Source of the DNA: Bimastos eiseni
Lineage: Eukaryota > Annelida > Clitellata > Crassiclitellata > Lumbricidae
Length of the DNA: 64,000 nucleotides
Assembly: GCA_959347315.1 (NCBI GenBank)
Contig: OY365810.1
Span: 3,675,467-3,739,466, forward strand
Direction of reading: 5' to 3'
Of the stretch, positions 29,420 through 42,200 are shown in pieces; the stretch's first letter is position 1, and the number at the start of each line of letters is the position of its first letter. The translations under genes and the position numbers were made by a program. Under the pieces are notes generated by a model. That model ran no database searches, was not told the DNA's origin, and worked only from the letters and a program-made list of their open reading frames with translations.

Positions 29420-31639
29420 CTATGTTTTCACTTCGGTGCAGTCATGAAATTCTTCCCTTTCTTCTTCCTCTGAAGTGTACACTTTTACCAGGTCATCATG
29501 GTTCAGTTCATCAGTTTCTTCATCGGATAATCTTGTGCACAATTCGCTGCTATTGTCATCTGGATACGAGTCTTTACGTACTGCAGATTAAAGTCAATAA
29601 ATGTATATGTGTTATTCAAGAAAAAGGTGTCATCAAGTGCTTATGCTTTAGCAAAAGTGTCACTATAGGTATCACCAAACTATAATCTCATGACTCCTAA
29701 AAACTGTTGCTGTGATCAAAGTAATAGGTTGATGTATTCGTGCAAGTAAAGTAAGACTGAAACATCGCTAAAGACTTTTAGGTAATTTGCTCCTGTGTTT
29801 GAAACAACATTCATTAGGACAAAAGTCTTCAAGCACCTCCAAAACTGACCAGGGACGAGAACTAGGAGCTCTGCCCGAAGATGTAGAGCAGACTGATCCA
29901 ACTGTAAATAAGCAAAGCTCCTTGTTTGGTCATAGTAGTTAAAAAATGAGATTTGCTATACATGTAGCGCTTAGTAATCTTAGCAATACTTAAAGTTTAA
30001 ATTGTAAAGCACAATAGAAATAGCTCACTACTGAAAGAATTAGTTGAGATTTCAAATTGTCTGCATTGTTAATTATTTCTTTGGCATTTGTTCACTGCCA
30101 GTATTAAATTACCAAGCATCAGTCATTGGTGGTGAGAAATTGGAGGATTTCCTACAGGTCTCTACAAGTCACTGGAAGGCTTCACAAAAAGTTTGTCAAA
30201 ATTAGTTGCCTGCAAAAAGGTAAAAAGAAAAAATTGAATCAGGTTTACTTTATACTCAATAAGAAATTAAATATTGAAAGGGAAAATCTACAAAATTCCC
30301 CAGCTCTATAAAAGTTGCATCACAGAGACCAGTGTAATTGTGGCACTCTGTCAATCAAGTAAGCAAGTTTGTTTGGTCAGAATCAGGACAGAATCAGGAC
30401 AGAATCAGGATGGTCAAACCACCCAATGATCCTGATATGAAGCAGTGAAAGAAAGTATGGACAAAGTTTATACATACCTTTTAGTTTTCCAATCATATTC
30501 TGATCAGGAGACTTCCAGTAACCTGGCAAATCTTTAAACTTGAGTGAAACATACGAAAGTTGATAAGAACTTCTGCCAGAAGAATCATAGAGTTCTTGTA
30601 GCTCTTTCAATCTACCATCTAAATCACTCTTTGCCCTACAGATATCAATATCGGATCCAAATTCTGATATCTGCTTACAGTAATTCGTAAAGCCTTCAAG
30701 ACAGATGAACAGAGTTTTAACATCTTCTCTTCTCTGTTCACACTTCTTGAGACTTTCCTGTCTAATCATGTCCAGCTCTGAAAGAATTGAATCTGCATGC
30801 TTGTCCACTAAATCCTTAAGTTCCTGCCTTCTTCTATTGACATTTGATTCTATTTCCACCACGCTGCGCATAATTTCAGTCTTGTAGTTTTCTAAATGAT
30901 CTCTTTCCTTACCAAGTTCAGGCATAACTGAGGAGAAATATCGGTACTCATTGGCCGTTTTAATCTTATTTCGAAAGTTCGGTGCACATTTGACGACATC
31001 CATCCAATCGTGCTGTTTATGGTTTTCAAGAACGCATTGGGTACAGACCACAACTTGACAACCTGAACAATAATTTTCTAGTATTCTATAGTGCGTCTCA
31101 CAACAGCTTTTGGAAAAAACCTTTTGCGTGATCTCCAATTTTCCAATCCGTTCATCATTCAGAGCAATGATATTGTGTGTTTTCAACATCTTGTATTTGT
31201 TGTGATTTTTGTAGCATTCTTGGCATAATTTTTGATCACAGTCGGCACAATACATCACAGCCGGTTGTACATCGGTTTCGGCATTTGATTCACGCTCTCC
31301 CAAACAGAGGTCACATAAACTGATTGACGACGATGGCCCCCAAACCTGTCTTATTTCAGTTAATCTGTCCATGAAGAAATTCTTCTGTAATCCACCAAAC
31401 CCCGTTTGAGGAATTGCGAATTCTTTCCTGCAGATCGGGCAAGGCATCGTATCTCTCGGATTCTTGTTCAGTTTCTCCCAAGTTTCACTCAGGCAATTCA
31501 TACAAAACGTGTGAATACATGGCAGAATTTTCGGATCTTTATATACATCGAAGCATATAGGACATTCTGTAATTTCTTTGATTTTCTCTTCCATCGCATT
31601 CTTATCTACGCACGACATCTTCGCTTGGTGTTGCATCAA
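29420..31639 (-). CDS. TRIM protein C: RING, B-boxes, coiled coil and an acidic tail instead of NHL
   Basis: Predicted E3 ubiquitin ligase. Exon 1 is 30478-31639 (start ATG 31637-31639; an MSC start 21 nt inside is an alternative). It holds a C3HC4 RING at about residues 27-72 (CPICFDVYKD, CIHTFCMNC, CPIC), a B-box-1-like Cys/His block at about 110-155, a B-box 2 at about 180-220 (CETHYRILENYC, CSGCQVVVCTQC) and a long coiled coil. It ends AAA-G|GTATGTA in phase 1 at the conserved NMIGKLKG site. On the minus strand an acceptor TTTAATCTGCAG precedes 29420-29580, which continues in phase 1: VRKDSYPDDNSSELCTRLSD, then DEETDELNHDDL and TSEEEEREEF, stop TAG. This 53-residue tail is strongly acidic; total 440 aa. 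Known TRIM-NHL proteins place a propeller here; its decayed remnant lies at 26.2-26.8 kb. RING and B-boxes are certain; exon 2 rests on splice signals and frame. Confidence 0.8.
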
Positions 31640-31699
31640 GTTTGTTTTGGCAGATATCTATTTTTAATAATAATTATTATAACACGCTGACATGTAAAA

Positions 31700-32150
31700 T
31701 CCCAAGCACCAAAAATAGATTTTTGCTACACGTTTGACCAGAGGAAACACCGACGTAGGAAAAAAGACCTTCCGAGAAGTTTACTGCTCATTTTATAAAA
31801 GGTGAAAGCATTTACAGCCCTACAATTTAAAAAAATGCAATTTTAATTTTGAAGTATTAATTAACGGCCTGTAAGACCTGACATAAATACAGTCAAGAGC
31901 TCATCTGAATTCTAAACCTTGGTAATTTCAATCCAATCTTACAATCTTAGAAGAATATCGATCGATTCCTTCAGCTAACTGACGCGGCCACCAGTTTCTT
32001 AGCGCTCAGCATTATGAGACTGGATGGTCTGTCCTCTCCTCGCCGTATCATTTTCCCACCGACAGGTCCAGTGTACTCATCATGGTAAACTCTCACGGTA
32101 TTACTGGAGTACGTCGATCAACACCCTGTACAATATTTATTTAATAACAA
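31700..32150. other. Upstream region of TRIM gene C
   Basis: Probable promoter side of gene C. No TATA box or other recognisable site. Confidence 0.3.
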
Positions 32151-32154
32151 CAGT

Positions 32155-32500
32155 TGTTTAAATGGAAGCTGGATTGATGAAGAGAATCATGCACAAGCAG
32201 AAGCTGGATGTGATGAAAAGAATTGTGTTTAAATGGAAGCTGGATGCGATGAAAAGAATTGTTTAAATGGAAGCTGGATGTGATGAATAGATGTGTGTTT
32301 AATGGACTCTGGATGTGATGAAACAAATTGTTTTTAATGGAAGCTGCATGTGATGAAACAAATTGTTTTTTAATGGAAGCTAGATGTGATGAACAGAATT
32401 GTGTTCAAATGGAAGTTGAATGTAATGAATAGAATTGCACTTAAATGGAAGCTGGATGTGATGAAAGGAATTGTGTTTAAATAGAAGCTGGCAATTGTAA
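32155..32500. repeat. Tandem array of the ~38-bp FB unit, sense only
   Basis: About nine head-to-tail copies of a unit reading TTTAAATGGAAGCTGGATG then TGATGAAAAGAATTG, 5-20% diverged from one another. The same unit makes the arms of the fold-back elements at 0.1, 42, 47.6 and 50 kb. Here it occurs in one orientation only. Confidence 0.85.
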
Positions 32501-32509
32501 TTCAGCTCC

Positions 32510-33780
32510 CCCACCAACTGTTGTGCTTAAATGCTTTTCTGATTCGCCTGTTCCATGTTTCTATCCTTTTAATGTGTCTTAATGACACTCAAACTTCCTC
32601 ACACAAACTAATCTATCTTGAGTGCATACCATCTCTGCAGTTTCAAGTTCTCTGTCCGTCTTCTTGTTCATAATATTCAGTAGGCTTGTTTTGGACAAGC
32701 TAGGCTTATGTTGTGACTATAGGACACCAAGCCATTTCATATCCATATGATCCTTAAGATTAGAACCGACACATGTGACCAAAGTATCAGAGAGCAGGAA
32801 CATCAGAAGGCAGGCTTTGCCAAGTAATACAGTTCTATAAACATAAATAATTATGCCATCTGTCAGCTGTCGACGGGAATCTGTTGGTTGGCTCCACGCT
32901 TGTGCGTGGGCCCACAACTGGTGACTCTTTTCAACTTACTGTGCATTGTTTTGCTAACAGATGTATTTTACTTGTTCACTGTGACTTTTGACATCATGAA
33001 AGCCAGCACACAGACTTTGAGTAGAAATATTAAAGGGGCGCTAAATAAATGCTTGATTAAATTACTTTACAGTTGAAAACCAACAGTTCTAGGTAGCAAA
33101 AATGAAGGAGTCTATATTATATTTCTAATCCTAAGAACTTCTATGGCGCCACTGTCATAATTAATCATCACAAAAATCGAGCTATGGTCAGTATTAATCG
33201 TTGTGTAAGCCAAATGTTTCATAAACATTGCCTCCTTTAACACACCCTACTGGAATTATAGTATCTAGGCTGCATAAAGCTGTATACAGTGTGAGTCTTA
33301 ATTGTCTAGGAGCAATACATTGAACTGAATACTGAATTGAATTAAAAATTGAAGTGTTAGTGATAGTTTTGGCTATGGCACTTTGGATCATGAACTTTTA
33401 TCAAGTTTGATTTTGATATGGCAGTAAGAAGTGAGTTGCAATGGTCAAAGCGGATAGAGACCAGGCACTGCACGCAGGGCATTAGCAAGCAAAAAGAGCA
33501 CAATAACAAACTCAAACATTGCTCTTATCCTGCATAATGGGAGAAATAAATATTCAGAAAATTATAAAAATGTTCAAAGTTTAACACTATTAAGGGAACA
33601 CTGAATAAAAGCATTTACTATCTTTGAAATGGCCCTACTCTGCATTTCATATCATTAGTAAGTTGTCTAGAGATTATATGCATTAATCAAGGAACAATGA
33701 TTGCCACTGTAAAAAATAGGCAGCCACATTAAGTAACATTTTTACCAGTCTCCCTTAGTCAATTTTTGGAAATTTTGCAT
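32510..33780. other. Intergenic between TRIM genes B and C
   Basis: No gene recognised; AT-rich, no long open frame with recognisable motifs. Confidence 0.4.
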
Positions 33781-33784
33781 GTTG

Positions 33785-34589
33785 TAGACGCCTACTTGAT
33801 TAAATGGGCTACCGTCGACAGCAAAAATTCTTCTATTCGACTCGTCGACACACATCTTCCTGCTCCCGCCAGACCCTGGGATGCTAAGGTGTCGCCTAAA
33901 TTCTAGAATACTCTCGAGTGGTCGAGAACTAGAACATTTCCAGCTCCATCAACATACATGAACAATGGACAGAACAGTAGCTCCTTAGCCAATGGTTCGT
34001 GAAAACTTGTTAAAACATCACCTGTGATATCTACTAAGCATATTCTTCTTAAATGATCATAAAGATTCCCATGACAGACAAGGAAATGGTCTGCAGTCAG
34101 TTTTATGGCATGCATAGGGTTTTCGATTCCAGAGTTCCACGGTAGATTAATTACTTGCAGCAAATTTCCATCGGGTGTGTATTCTCACAATTGATTTAAG
34201 CTTGAGGCTGTAAGTAAGACATTTGATTCTTTTGTAACAGAAATTTGGCCTCTCGCTGTTTCTACAGACCATGCTGCAATTTCATTTCCTCTTAGATCGA
34301 ATCTCATGATTTCATTACACGTTTTTGAATCTACTTTCATCAAATATAAGCATTTATTGGCATTACATTGTGTCATGTTATCCACTGTCTCTCCTGTTCG
34401 TGGCAGTTTCCATCTTCGCTTGAATCTCAGCTTTGTCAGGTCATATACCACGACTGTCTTTTCACTGTTTGCAACAAATACTTCATTTCCAAGAATTGCG
34501 ACTCCAAAGACTTGATAGTTCTGAGCACCGACTTGGTAAAATCTCCAATTTCGTGGAAAGTGTGAATTCCCCCTCCCAATTTACAGTTC
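33785..34589 (-). pseudogene. NHL-propeller exon of TRIM gene B, broken
   Basis: The minus strand starts at an acceptor (TTTCACAG at the 34,590 side). The first blades read in one frame (FGVAILGNEVFVANSEKTVV, DLTKLRFKRRWKLPRTGE, GQISVTKESNVLL), then a TGA at about 34,184 interrupts SLNQL*EYTPDGNLLQV; the frame continues through PMHAIKLTADHFLVCHGN and GNVLVLDHS, then shifts to LEFRRHLSIPGSGGSRKMCV and RRIFAVDG. The first frame is also shifted relative to the phase-1 acceptor. At least two frameshifts and one nonsense codon are present. Read with phase-1 splicing it would add only about 35 unrelated residues to protein B. Confidence 0.8.
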
Positions 34590-37500
34590 CTGTGAAATAA
34601 AAACATAAATCAACATTAGTTGAACAATTGTTAAATTAATTAATTATTGAATAACCTTAAAATTTAGAAACAGCCTGTCTAACTTGTCTGTTCCAATGAG
34701 ATTACCGATTGCCACACAGGTCAGCCTTGTCACTTAGTATATTATAATAGCATCTTGTTAGACCTTAATAAAGTGTTGCTATATAAAGTTAGTAGGTATG
34801 TAGGTGTGCTTCCTGTTTCATCTAGGTACAGCTGGTACGCAGTAAGAACCATACAAGGGGCCGTAGAGCAGAGGTGTAACAAGGCTTTAAAAAGTGAGGG
34901 CATAATTTTTTTAAACATTTTTTTGCCTCCCACTTTTTGAATTTTGACCCCCAGATATTTGAAAAATGAGGAGGCACAAATTATCTGAACAAGTCATCTT
35001 AAAAAGCCATTGGAGAAACATAAAAAAGAACCGATTTGGGGGTCACATGGGGGGCACTAAAACTGGGGGGCTTTGCGAGCGGGTTTGACCCTCGTCCAGG
35101 GAGTCACTGTGTAGGGACCTTGACCAGTCCTTTGCACACAATTGCTCTGCAGTACAACTGCAATTGCGTCGTTGAGGCGTGTGTGTGCACTTCTGAGCCA
35201 AAAATGTTGGAAGAAGGGCGATATCAAATTTCGGGAATAAATAAATGAATTAAATAATTAATAAGAGAGTACTGTATATTTTGTGTGAGTGTGTAAATTT
35301 ACTAAACCTGTGACAATTGACAATGCCAAGGTCCTACATGTATTTATACAGATTTGAAAATACAATATCGTAAATTTGTATTTAAATAAAGAATCACCCT
35401 TTGCTGTCTTCATTTCTCCTCCTTTGCACACCAAACACTTCAGCAGATCCACCTGTTCTTTTAAGTCCTTAACCCTGTCTTTAGTCTTTTGCTCGTTTGA
35501 TTCGCAGTCTTTCGTTTGAGCCAAGACCAGATCTCTTTCGTCATCCAGCACCACAACATGCATTCTTTCAATGTCCAGTTCTTGATTAAGTATGTCAATA
35601 GTCGTCAACATGTTCTCCACCTTCGGCTGTAGTTCCTGGAACATATACTTCTCCATCGCTAACTCTTTCGTTTCCTTTGTCAAAGGGAATGTCAACTTCA
35701 TTGATGCTTCTTCTTCATGCATGTTCTGTTCATTCAATTCAACATCAAATTTCAGTTCTTGTTCTTCCACTGGTTTTGTTTTCCCATCTTCCAACTGTGA
35801 AGATTTCTCTAGAGAACTCTGAACGTCCCTTAGCTTAGAATTTATGTCATCAAGTTGTGGATCGAAAACTCTTCCCAGAGAGATACCATCATCAGAAACT
35901 GAAATAGAAAATTAATCATACAAAACCATAGACAGATATAATAATTTCAGTAAGTTTATTATGATAATGGAATGTAACGAGTAATTAAATATGTAAGCAA
36001 GTCCGGAAGCAATACAATACAACTGCATTTTAATATTGCCATATTTACAAAGTTCACAAGAGCATCACTGCCATCACACACATATGGCGCATGTGCAATT
36101 ATATTGCAGAGTAACAGTTCGCAAAGGTCTCCATCGACGTTCAAATGTAGTAACCTCCTTGGGCGAGGATCGAACCTGTACTCTCCGCGTTACAAACCAA
36201 TTGGCCACAAGCGTCATTATAGGCCTATAGAGTTTAAAGATACCTTGAATGTAATCAACACAGTTATTTGACAGTTTTGAGAGTTCCAAAGATTCTTCTA
36301 AACAAGAGCATACACAAAGGACCGGAGTTAATGTGCTAGCTTCCTGAAGGAAAACGAATGAAATTCAAGATTCTGCATCACTAATGACTCAGGCTTAATG
36401 CGAGGGAGTTTTGTGTTCCTCTCTGGACCCAATCAGATCAGCGAATCAAATGGGTCGATGGGGATTATTACTCCCTGCTCGTTCTCTTGAAATTGGCATC
36501 AATTGTGAATACAATGCTTCATTTGACTACACTTACATATATATTTAAGCTAGTTCAACACAGGTCATTCATATGGCCCTGCTGGAAATGCTTAGAAATA
36601 CCTAACAGTGTTACATTTGAACTGTTTTGCTGCATATTATGATCAAAAAATTAATAGAAATTTCATCCCAGCTACCTAATTTCTGTTGCAAGTATTGTCT
36701 CAGCATGTATCAACATATTAAACATGCTCATATCTATAATTATGCAGCTATGAATCTTACCAATAAGTTTTCCAATGATGTTGAAACCTTGATGCCTCGA
36801 ATAATCTTGGAAATCCATAATCTTAAATGACACATCAAATGGCTTTAATGATCTTTCTTCAGCAAAAGCCTGACGTTGTTGCAGCTCTTTTGCGGCAGCT
36901 TCTAAGATGCTCTTTGCTTTACACAAGTCATTGGCTGATCCAAGTTGTGTCACCTGCAAACAATATGCCTCATAGCCTTGTAAACTTGTGAGTAGGGTTT
37001 CAATATCGTCCTTTAATGTTTTAGATTTCTTCAGCCGGTGCTGTTTCAACAGCTCTAATTCTTGGAGAATTGACTCAGCGCGTTTGTCAACCAATTCTTT
37101 CAGCTCTTGTCTCCTTCTACAAATCTCGGACTCTACTTCTCCTACTTTGCTGATCACGTTCTCATCATGTTTACCAAATTCCTGCATTTTATGGTCGAGT
37201 TGAGGCAGAAATGTGGACCAATATTCAACGCTCTTTTGTATATCCATTTTAATATCACAGGCAACTTTTTTCATATCTGACCATGAGTGACCATTATGCC
37301 TTTCAATGAAACACATTGAACACACAACTTCCTCACATTCGGAGCAATAGATTTCCAAAGGTTTGTTGGCATGCTTTTCACATTTATCTGTTGTAAATGC
37401 ATCACCCATATTAATAGCTCCGTGAGAAGCTTCCACTGGAATAATCTTATGGTGTTTGGACGACTTGTTTTTCTTGTGATGTTTGCAGCATTCTTGACAT

Positions 37501-37919
37501 AAATTTTGATGACAGTCGGTACAGTACGCCTCAGCCGCGAGTACCGAGAGTATCACAGCTTCAGCGTTTGATTCAGGCTCTTCCAAACAAAGGTCACAGA
37601 AACTGATCGATGGTTTCAGATCCTGTCTCATTTTAATCAATTTATCCATGAAGAAATTCTTCTTTAATCCACCAAACCCCGTTTCAGGAATTGCGAACTC
37701 ACTCCTGCAGACCGGGCAACGCATCGTATCTTTCGGATTCTTGCTTAGTTTCTTCCCAGTTTCCAGAAGACAATTCATGCAAAACGTGTGAATACATGGC
37801 AGAATTTTCGGATCTTTATATACATCGAAGCATATAGGACATTCTGTAATATCTTTGATTTTCTCTTCAATCGCATCCATACCGGAGCAAGACATGTTGA
37901 CCTGGTTCCTGGTCAACAT
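34483..37919 (-). CDS. TRIM protein B: RING, B-boxes, coiled coil plus an extra coiled-coil exon
   Basis: Predicted E3 ubiquitin ligase, closely related to protein C. Exon 1 is 36761-37919 (an ATG at 37,940 is in frame but the chosen start aligns with gene C). It codes for a C3HC4 RING (CPICFDVYKDPKILPC, HTFCMNC, CPVC), a B-box-1-like block (CDLCLEEPE, CTDCHQNLCQECCKHH), a B-box 2 (CEKHANKPLEIYC, CSECEEVVCSMC) and a coiled coil, ending phase 1 at NIIGKLIG. Exon 2 is 35398-35898 (501 bp, phase 1 to phase 1): 167 residues, heptad-rich, Glu/Lys/Leu-rich (SKLRDVQSSLEKSSQLEDGK, TTIDILNQELDIERMH), not found in genes A or C. The next acceptor is that of the broken NHL exon; splicing there gives a short tail to a TGA at 34,483 (588 aa in all). 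The true last exon is uncertain. Confidence 0.75.
35080..35245 (+). mobile_element. SINE family S1, sense, 5'-truncated
   Basis: Shares the S1 body with 1,035-1,245: GGGTTTGACCCTCG (box B region), GAGTCACTGTGTAGGGACC, TTGAGGCGTG, GCGATATCAAATTTC, then an AATAAATAAATG tail. It lies between NHL and coiled-coil exons of gene B, inserted into GGGGGTCAC-type debris (34,900-35,075). Confidence 0.75.
36050..36220 (-). mobile_element. SINE family S2, antisense
   Basis: The minus strand carries a tRNA-like head (GGCCAATTGGTTTGTAACGC) and a box B GGTTCGATCC, followed by a body (AGGAGGTTACTACATTTG...CTCTGCAATATAATTGC...CCATATGTGTG) that recurs at 45,640-45,770 but differs from S1. It lies in intron 1 of TRIM gene B. 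Confidence 0.6.
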
Positions 37920-38039
37920 GTCTATAAATTTAAGTATCAACAGAAAATCCCAAAAATCAAAAATAGAATTTCTTGTCAGTCTAGCTAAGGATTTTCCTGA
38001 AAAACGAAAGCATTCGTATTAGCGCTTGAATATTATTAT

Positions 38040-38740
38040 AGTGTAGAAATATCCCTTTTAATCGTCATTTATTGATTAATCCTCTTCATTTACTAATTAT
38101 CCATCTTCAATAAGTAAATACCCATAATGATGACCTATGCGTAGGATCGAAATATTAGAATGTGCTAGTCAAAGACATAATATATAGATCTCGTGCGTTA
38201 AGTGCTTTTACCTCGATATCAAAAATTCGGAACTAGATTAATCGGTTTAGGTCTGAATGCGAAATTTAGTCAGAATTTTCATTAATTTGGCCTACCTTGT
38301 TTTGTACGATCAAATCGTTTATGACTTTCTTAATAACTTAGTTAGCCCTACAATTCGGTATTAATTTATTTCGTGTCTGAAAACTATTGCATTATGCTGC
38401 TTGCGCTTATTCTGCTTGAAGCATTACACATGTATGGTGTGTTAGAAGACTTGATCAATAACATTATAACACAGTTTGTTACCTCACTCATTAGATCATC
38501 ATTTAAATAGTAATATATTTAATAGTGCAGAATTCTCAATAAAAAGGATTTTGGCGCTACATTGTCTGCCTGTGAAATTTCGCGGTCATGTGGGCGTAGG
38601 AAGTCGCCTTTATCGGAGGAAGTGATCGGTGGAGCACGTGACCCGAGTCCTCCAGTACCGCTTTGAATAGACCCGTAACGGCCAATCAACTATACTTCAA
38701 TAGAAAGAGATACAATTGTTATTTTATATTGCCCTTCTTA
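38040..38740. other. Upstream region of TRIM gene B
   Basis: AT-rich; no gene or recognisable promoter element. Confidence 0.35.
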
Positions 38741-38749
38741 CAGTTTAGT

Positions 38750-38940
38750 TCAGAAATGCACACACGCCTCGACGGTGCAATTGCAGTGTTACTGGTAGGC
38801 CTAAGGCTCGAGCGATTGTGTGCGAAGGACTTGCTCAAGGTTCCTACACAGTGACGTCTTGTACGAGGGTCGAACCCACACACTTAGCGCACACTGAACG
38901 TTATGAGCCGATCGCACTAACCGATCGGCCATACTTTCTA
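38750..38940 (-). mobile_element. SINE family S1, antisense, full head and body
   Basis: On the minus strand: GGCCGATCGGTTAGTGCGAT (box A region), GGGTTCGACCCTCG (box B), then GTCACTGTGTAGGAACC, TTGAGCAAGTCCTTCG and CGAGGCGTGTGTGC. Best-preserved S1 copy after the one at 1,035. It sits between TRIM genes A and B. Confidence 0.8.
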
Positions 38941-39266
38941 TAATTACATAGCCTACGTAAGCTACTAGAAAACACATCTCCATCTTTATTGTGGCAACGC
39001 GATGCCAACATTGTTGCTGGTCTTCCTAATAAAAGCTAAATGCCTAGATCTAGGTTCAGTTTCGCTACGGTGAGGTTACTCTTGCATAATTAATATTCCA
39101 ATTTCCTGTTGTAATCAACTGTAAATCTCCTTGTCACTTGTAAAGTCTGCAGCGTTTCATCAAGATTAATAGTCGTCTAACTAGGTGGGCCTACTCCTGA
39201 TAGTTCAACATACGGCCTAGGCCTATAGTATACTTGTAAACACCGCAATAATTATTATAAACATTA

Positions 39267-42200
39267 TCAATTTTTCCTAATTAATATCTGCTTGATGTCA
39301 AAAACTAAGCAAGATTTTAATTGGTCATCCGCGACAAACAGCCGATCAGTGTGCATATCTACACAGATGCACCTTGGGAACATTAGTTCATGCTCTGCCC
39401 TAGTCAGAACTTCTCTGGAACATAAGTCGGACCTAAGCTCTAGCACACGCCCGTTCTTCCAGTCTGCTACAAATACACACCCGTCCGCACCCAAAGCTAA
39501 ATGGAATGGATCATCCAGTCGGTCGATACCAGGTCCCTTGCATCCTCCAAAAGACCTCACCAGACATCCTAGATCAGGATCTACGACGCACACTCGGTGC
39601 AGCTTATCAGAGTTCAGTCCATGACAGACCACGAAATGACCGTTGGTCAGTTTCATCGCATGACTCGGATGCGTTATCCCTTGGAACTTGGATAGATCAC
39701 ACTTGCAAATCAACTTCCCATCTGGTTGATACTCTTTTAGTTTGTTCTCCCAATAGTTAATCACTACAACATTACCCTCTCCGGTAACCGACAGACTATG
39801 TCCGTATTTGGTTGTCCAGTGCGTTATGGTTCGACCGATACCGTCCGTTCTCAGTATTTCACAGGTTTTCTTTGAATTGTAATGCAATATGTACAGGGAG
39901 TCGTTACTGCTGCACGAACCAATGCTTCTAATATCGTCCACGTCTTGGATGGTTGTGGCGATGGTGGTCTTTGCCGACCATCTACGTCTGAAGCTGAGAG
40001 TTCTAGTGTCATGGACTTCGACCGTTGAGTGTCTGCTGGTAGCAAGAAACAATTCTTCGTTCAAGATGGCCATTGCGATGATTTCTTTTCCCTCTTTTGC
40101 AGCAGGGAAGGTCTTTATTTTCAGAATTTTATGTTGCTCGTTGCAAACGCGATGTTGACCCTCGGTGACATCTGTGCACGTATAAGCAGAAATAATATTG
40201 ATAAGCATTGAGTGACTTTGTAAAGGAAGTAATCGTAAACTAAGACGGTACAGAAATGCTCACGTGCCTATAAGGCGACTGTAAGCCTATGGTCTCGCTC
40301 CTGCTCACTTTTTAATTTATTGTTCGCGCGATATCAGAGACGTTGCCAAGGAGTGCGGGGAACATGTGCCTCGGGTGCCAATGGAAGGGAGCGACAAATG
40401 ATGGTTAAAACTAATTATTAGTTTACTCTATATTTTGATGTAATTTCAACTAATTCATCCCAAATAAACTAATTAGAAATGATTTTGATGCCTAACAAAA
40501 CTGAATATTCATCTATATCCTCCTACAAACTTAATTACAAAGGAGTTGTCAGCAGCGCCGTATTTACCACTACGCCAACAAGGTCCGTCCTATGGGCGGC
40601 AAAAGTTGGATTTAATAAGTTAAATATAAAAACGTAAATGATAGGAAGCCAGTGGACTAAGGAAGAAATGTTTAATCATTGCCTATACATGTATATACCT
40701 AATGTTATTAAAGTTTTAATTAATACACTCAAGAAGTTAATACTTTTTATTTATTTTCATTTTTTAATAGAAACAGACTGGAAGTGTCGGTTTCTCTTCG
40801 TACTATGACGTCTGTTAAACTTTGAAGATTTGAATAAGCAATTTCAATTTTGGGAGGGGCGGCAATAGAAATCCTGGCCCAGAAAATTTTCAAATCCGCC
40901 TCTGGTTGTCAGGCATGATTTCGTGACACATATTGTGGTTGAAGGGGTGCCATGATTACACGTATACGTTATGTTTATAATTGCACTTTATCATAACGAG
41001 GCTAGCGAAGAGCATCGTGGGTTTTATAAAGGGGCATTCTCAAATATAAGCGGCACACTTTTAAGCAGATCTGTTATATGACATGTTATATGTTATATAA
41101 CAATTAAAATAAACCATATTTTACTTTACTGAGTGCCAATTCGGATAGTTGAAAGTAATGAAATGTAAGCATTATACAAAAATTGGCTCAGCTGTGTCTA
41201 ACAAGGAAGTGCGGTGATATGAGTCAGGTGAATTGGAAAATTTATATACAGCATAAAATTTCAGCCGTTTTCCATCTACCTACCAAAAGTTATTAAAATT
41301 GGTGAAGATTTGACGAAGTTCTGACAGAAACAATTTTTGCACAGAATTTTTTGAGACACCGTGCATAGTATGTGCAGACTGACTGCTTCGGTATATAAAG
41401 GATCGAGAGTAATTTCCTAATTACTAATTCCCTAATTACTAATTCCCTAATTACTAATTTCCCAATTACTAAATTTCCTAATTACTAATTTCCTAATTAC
41501 TAATTTCCTAATTACTAATTTCCTAATTACTAATTTCCTAATTACTAATTTCCTAATTACTCTCACTGTAAATATTATTATAAATGAATATTTCTAACAC
41601 ATTATAACATTTATAATTTGTAACACTCAGTGTGTGCCGAGTGAGCGGGTTCTACCCTCGTCCGAGGAGTCACTGTGTAGGCGGACCTTGAGCAAGTCCG
41701 CGCACGATTGCTCTGCAGTAGGCCTACAACTACATTGCGTCGTCGAGGCGTGTGCACTTCTGAGCAACAGGTGTTGGCAGAAGGTCAATATCGAATTTCA
41801 GAATAAATAAAAAAAACAGTTATATATATAGCCGTTCAAACTGCAAAAGCAAGCAGATGGGCAATCCCGTCCGGGTAAAAGTGTATTTTAGCGTATTTTA
41901 TTACCCTGTGTGCTTGCAGTGTATTTTGGCGTATTTAATTATTTACTTCATTATACCACGTGTTTCGTAAGTAGAAGCTGGATTGATGATAACAATAATG
42001 CTTTAAATGGAATCTGGATCCCTAAAAGGAATTTTAAAGTGTGTCTTAGAGTATTTAATTAAGCAAAATGTTGATCAGAAATTCCACTAGATTTAACCGC
42101 GACGCCATTTTGTCATCAATTGAACTTCTAGTTATGCATGATATTTCACCGATCCAGCTTCCATTTATGCATATTTCTCTTCGTCGATCCACTTTCCATT

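Noticed and set aside
32155..32500. CRISPR-like regular repeat
   Set aside because: Direct repeats without unique spacers, diverged, in an animal genome with spliced genes; it is a tandem satellite.
41405..41570. Second CRISPR-like array
   Set aside because: 15-bp units with no spacers; simple minisatellite.
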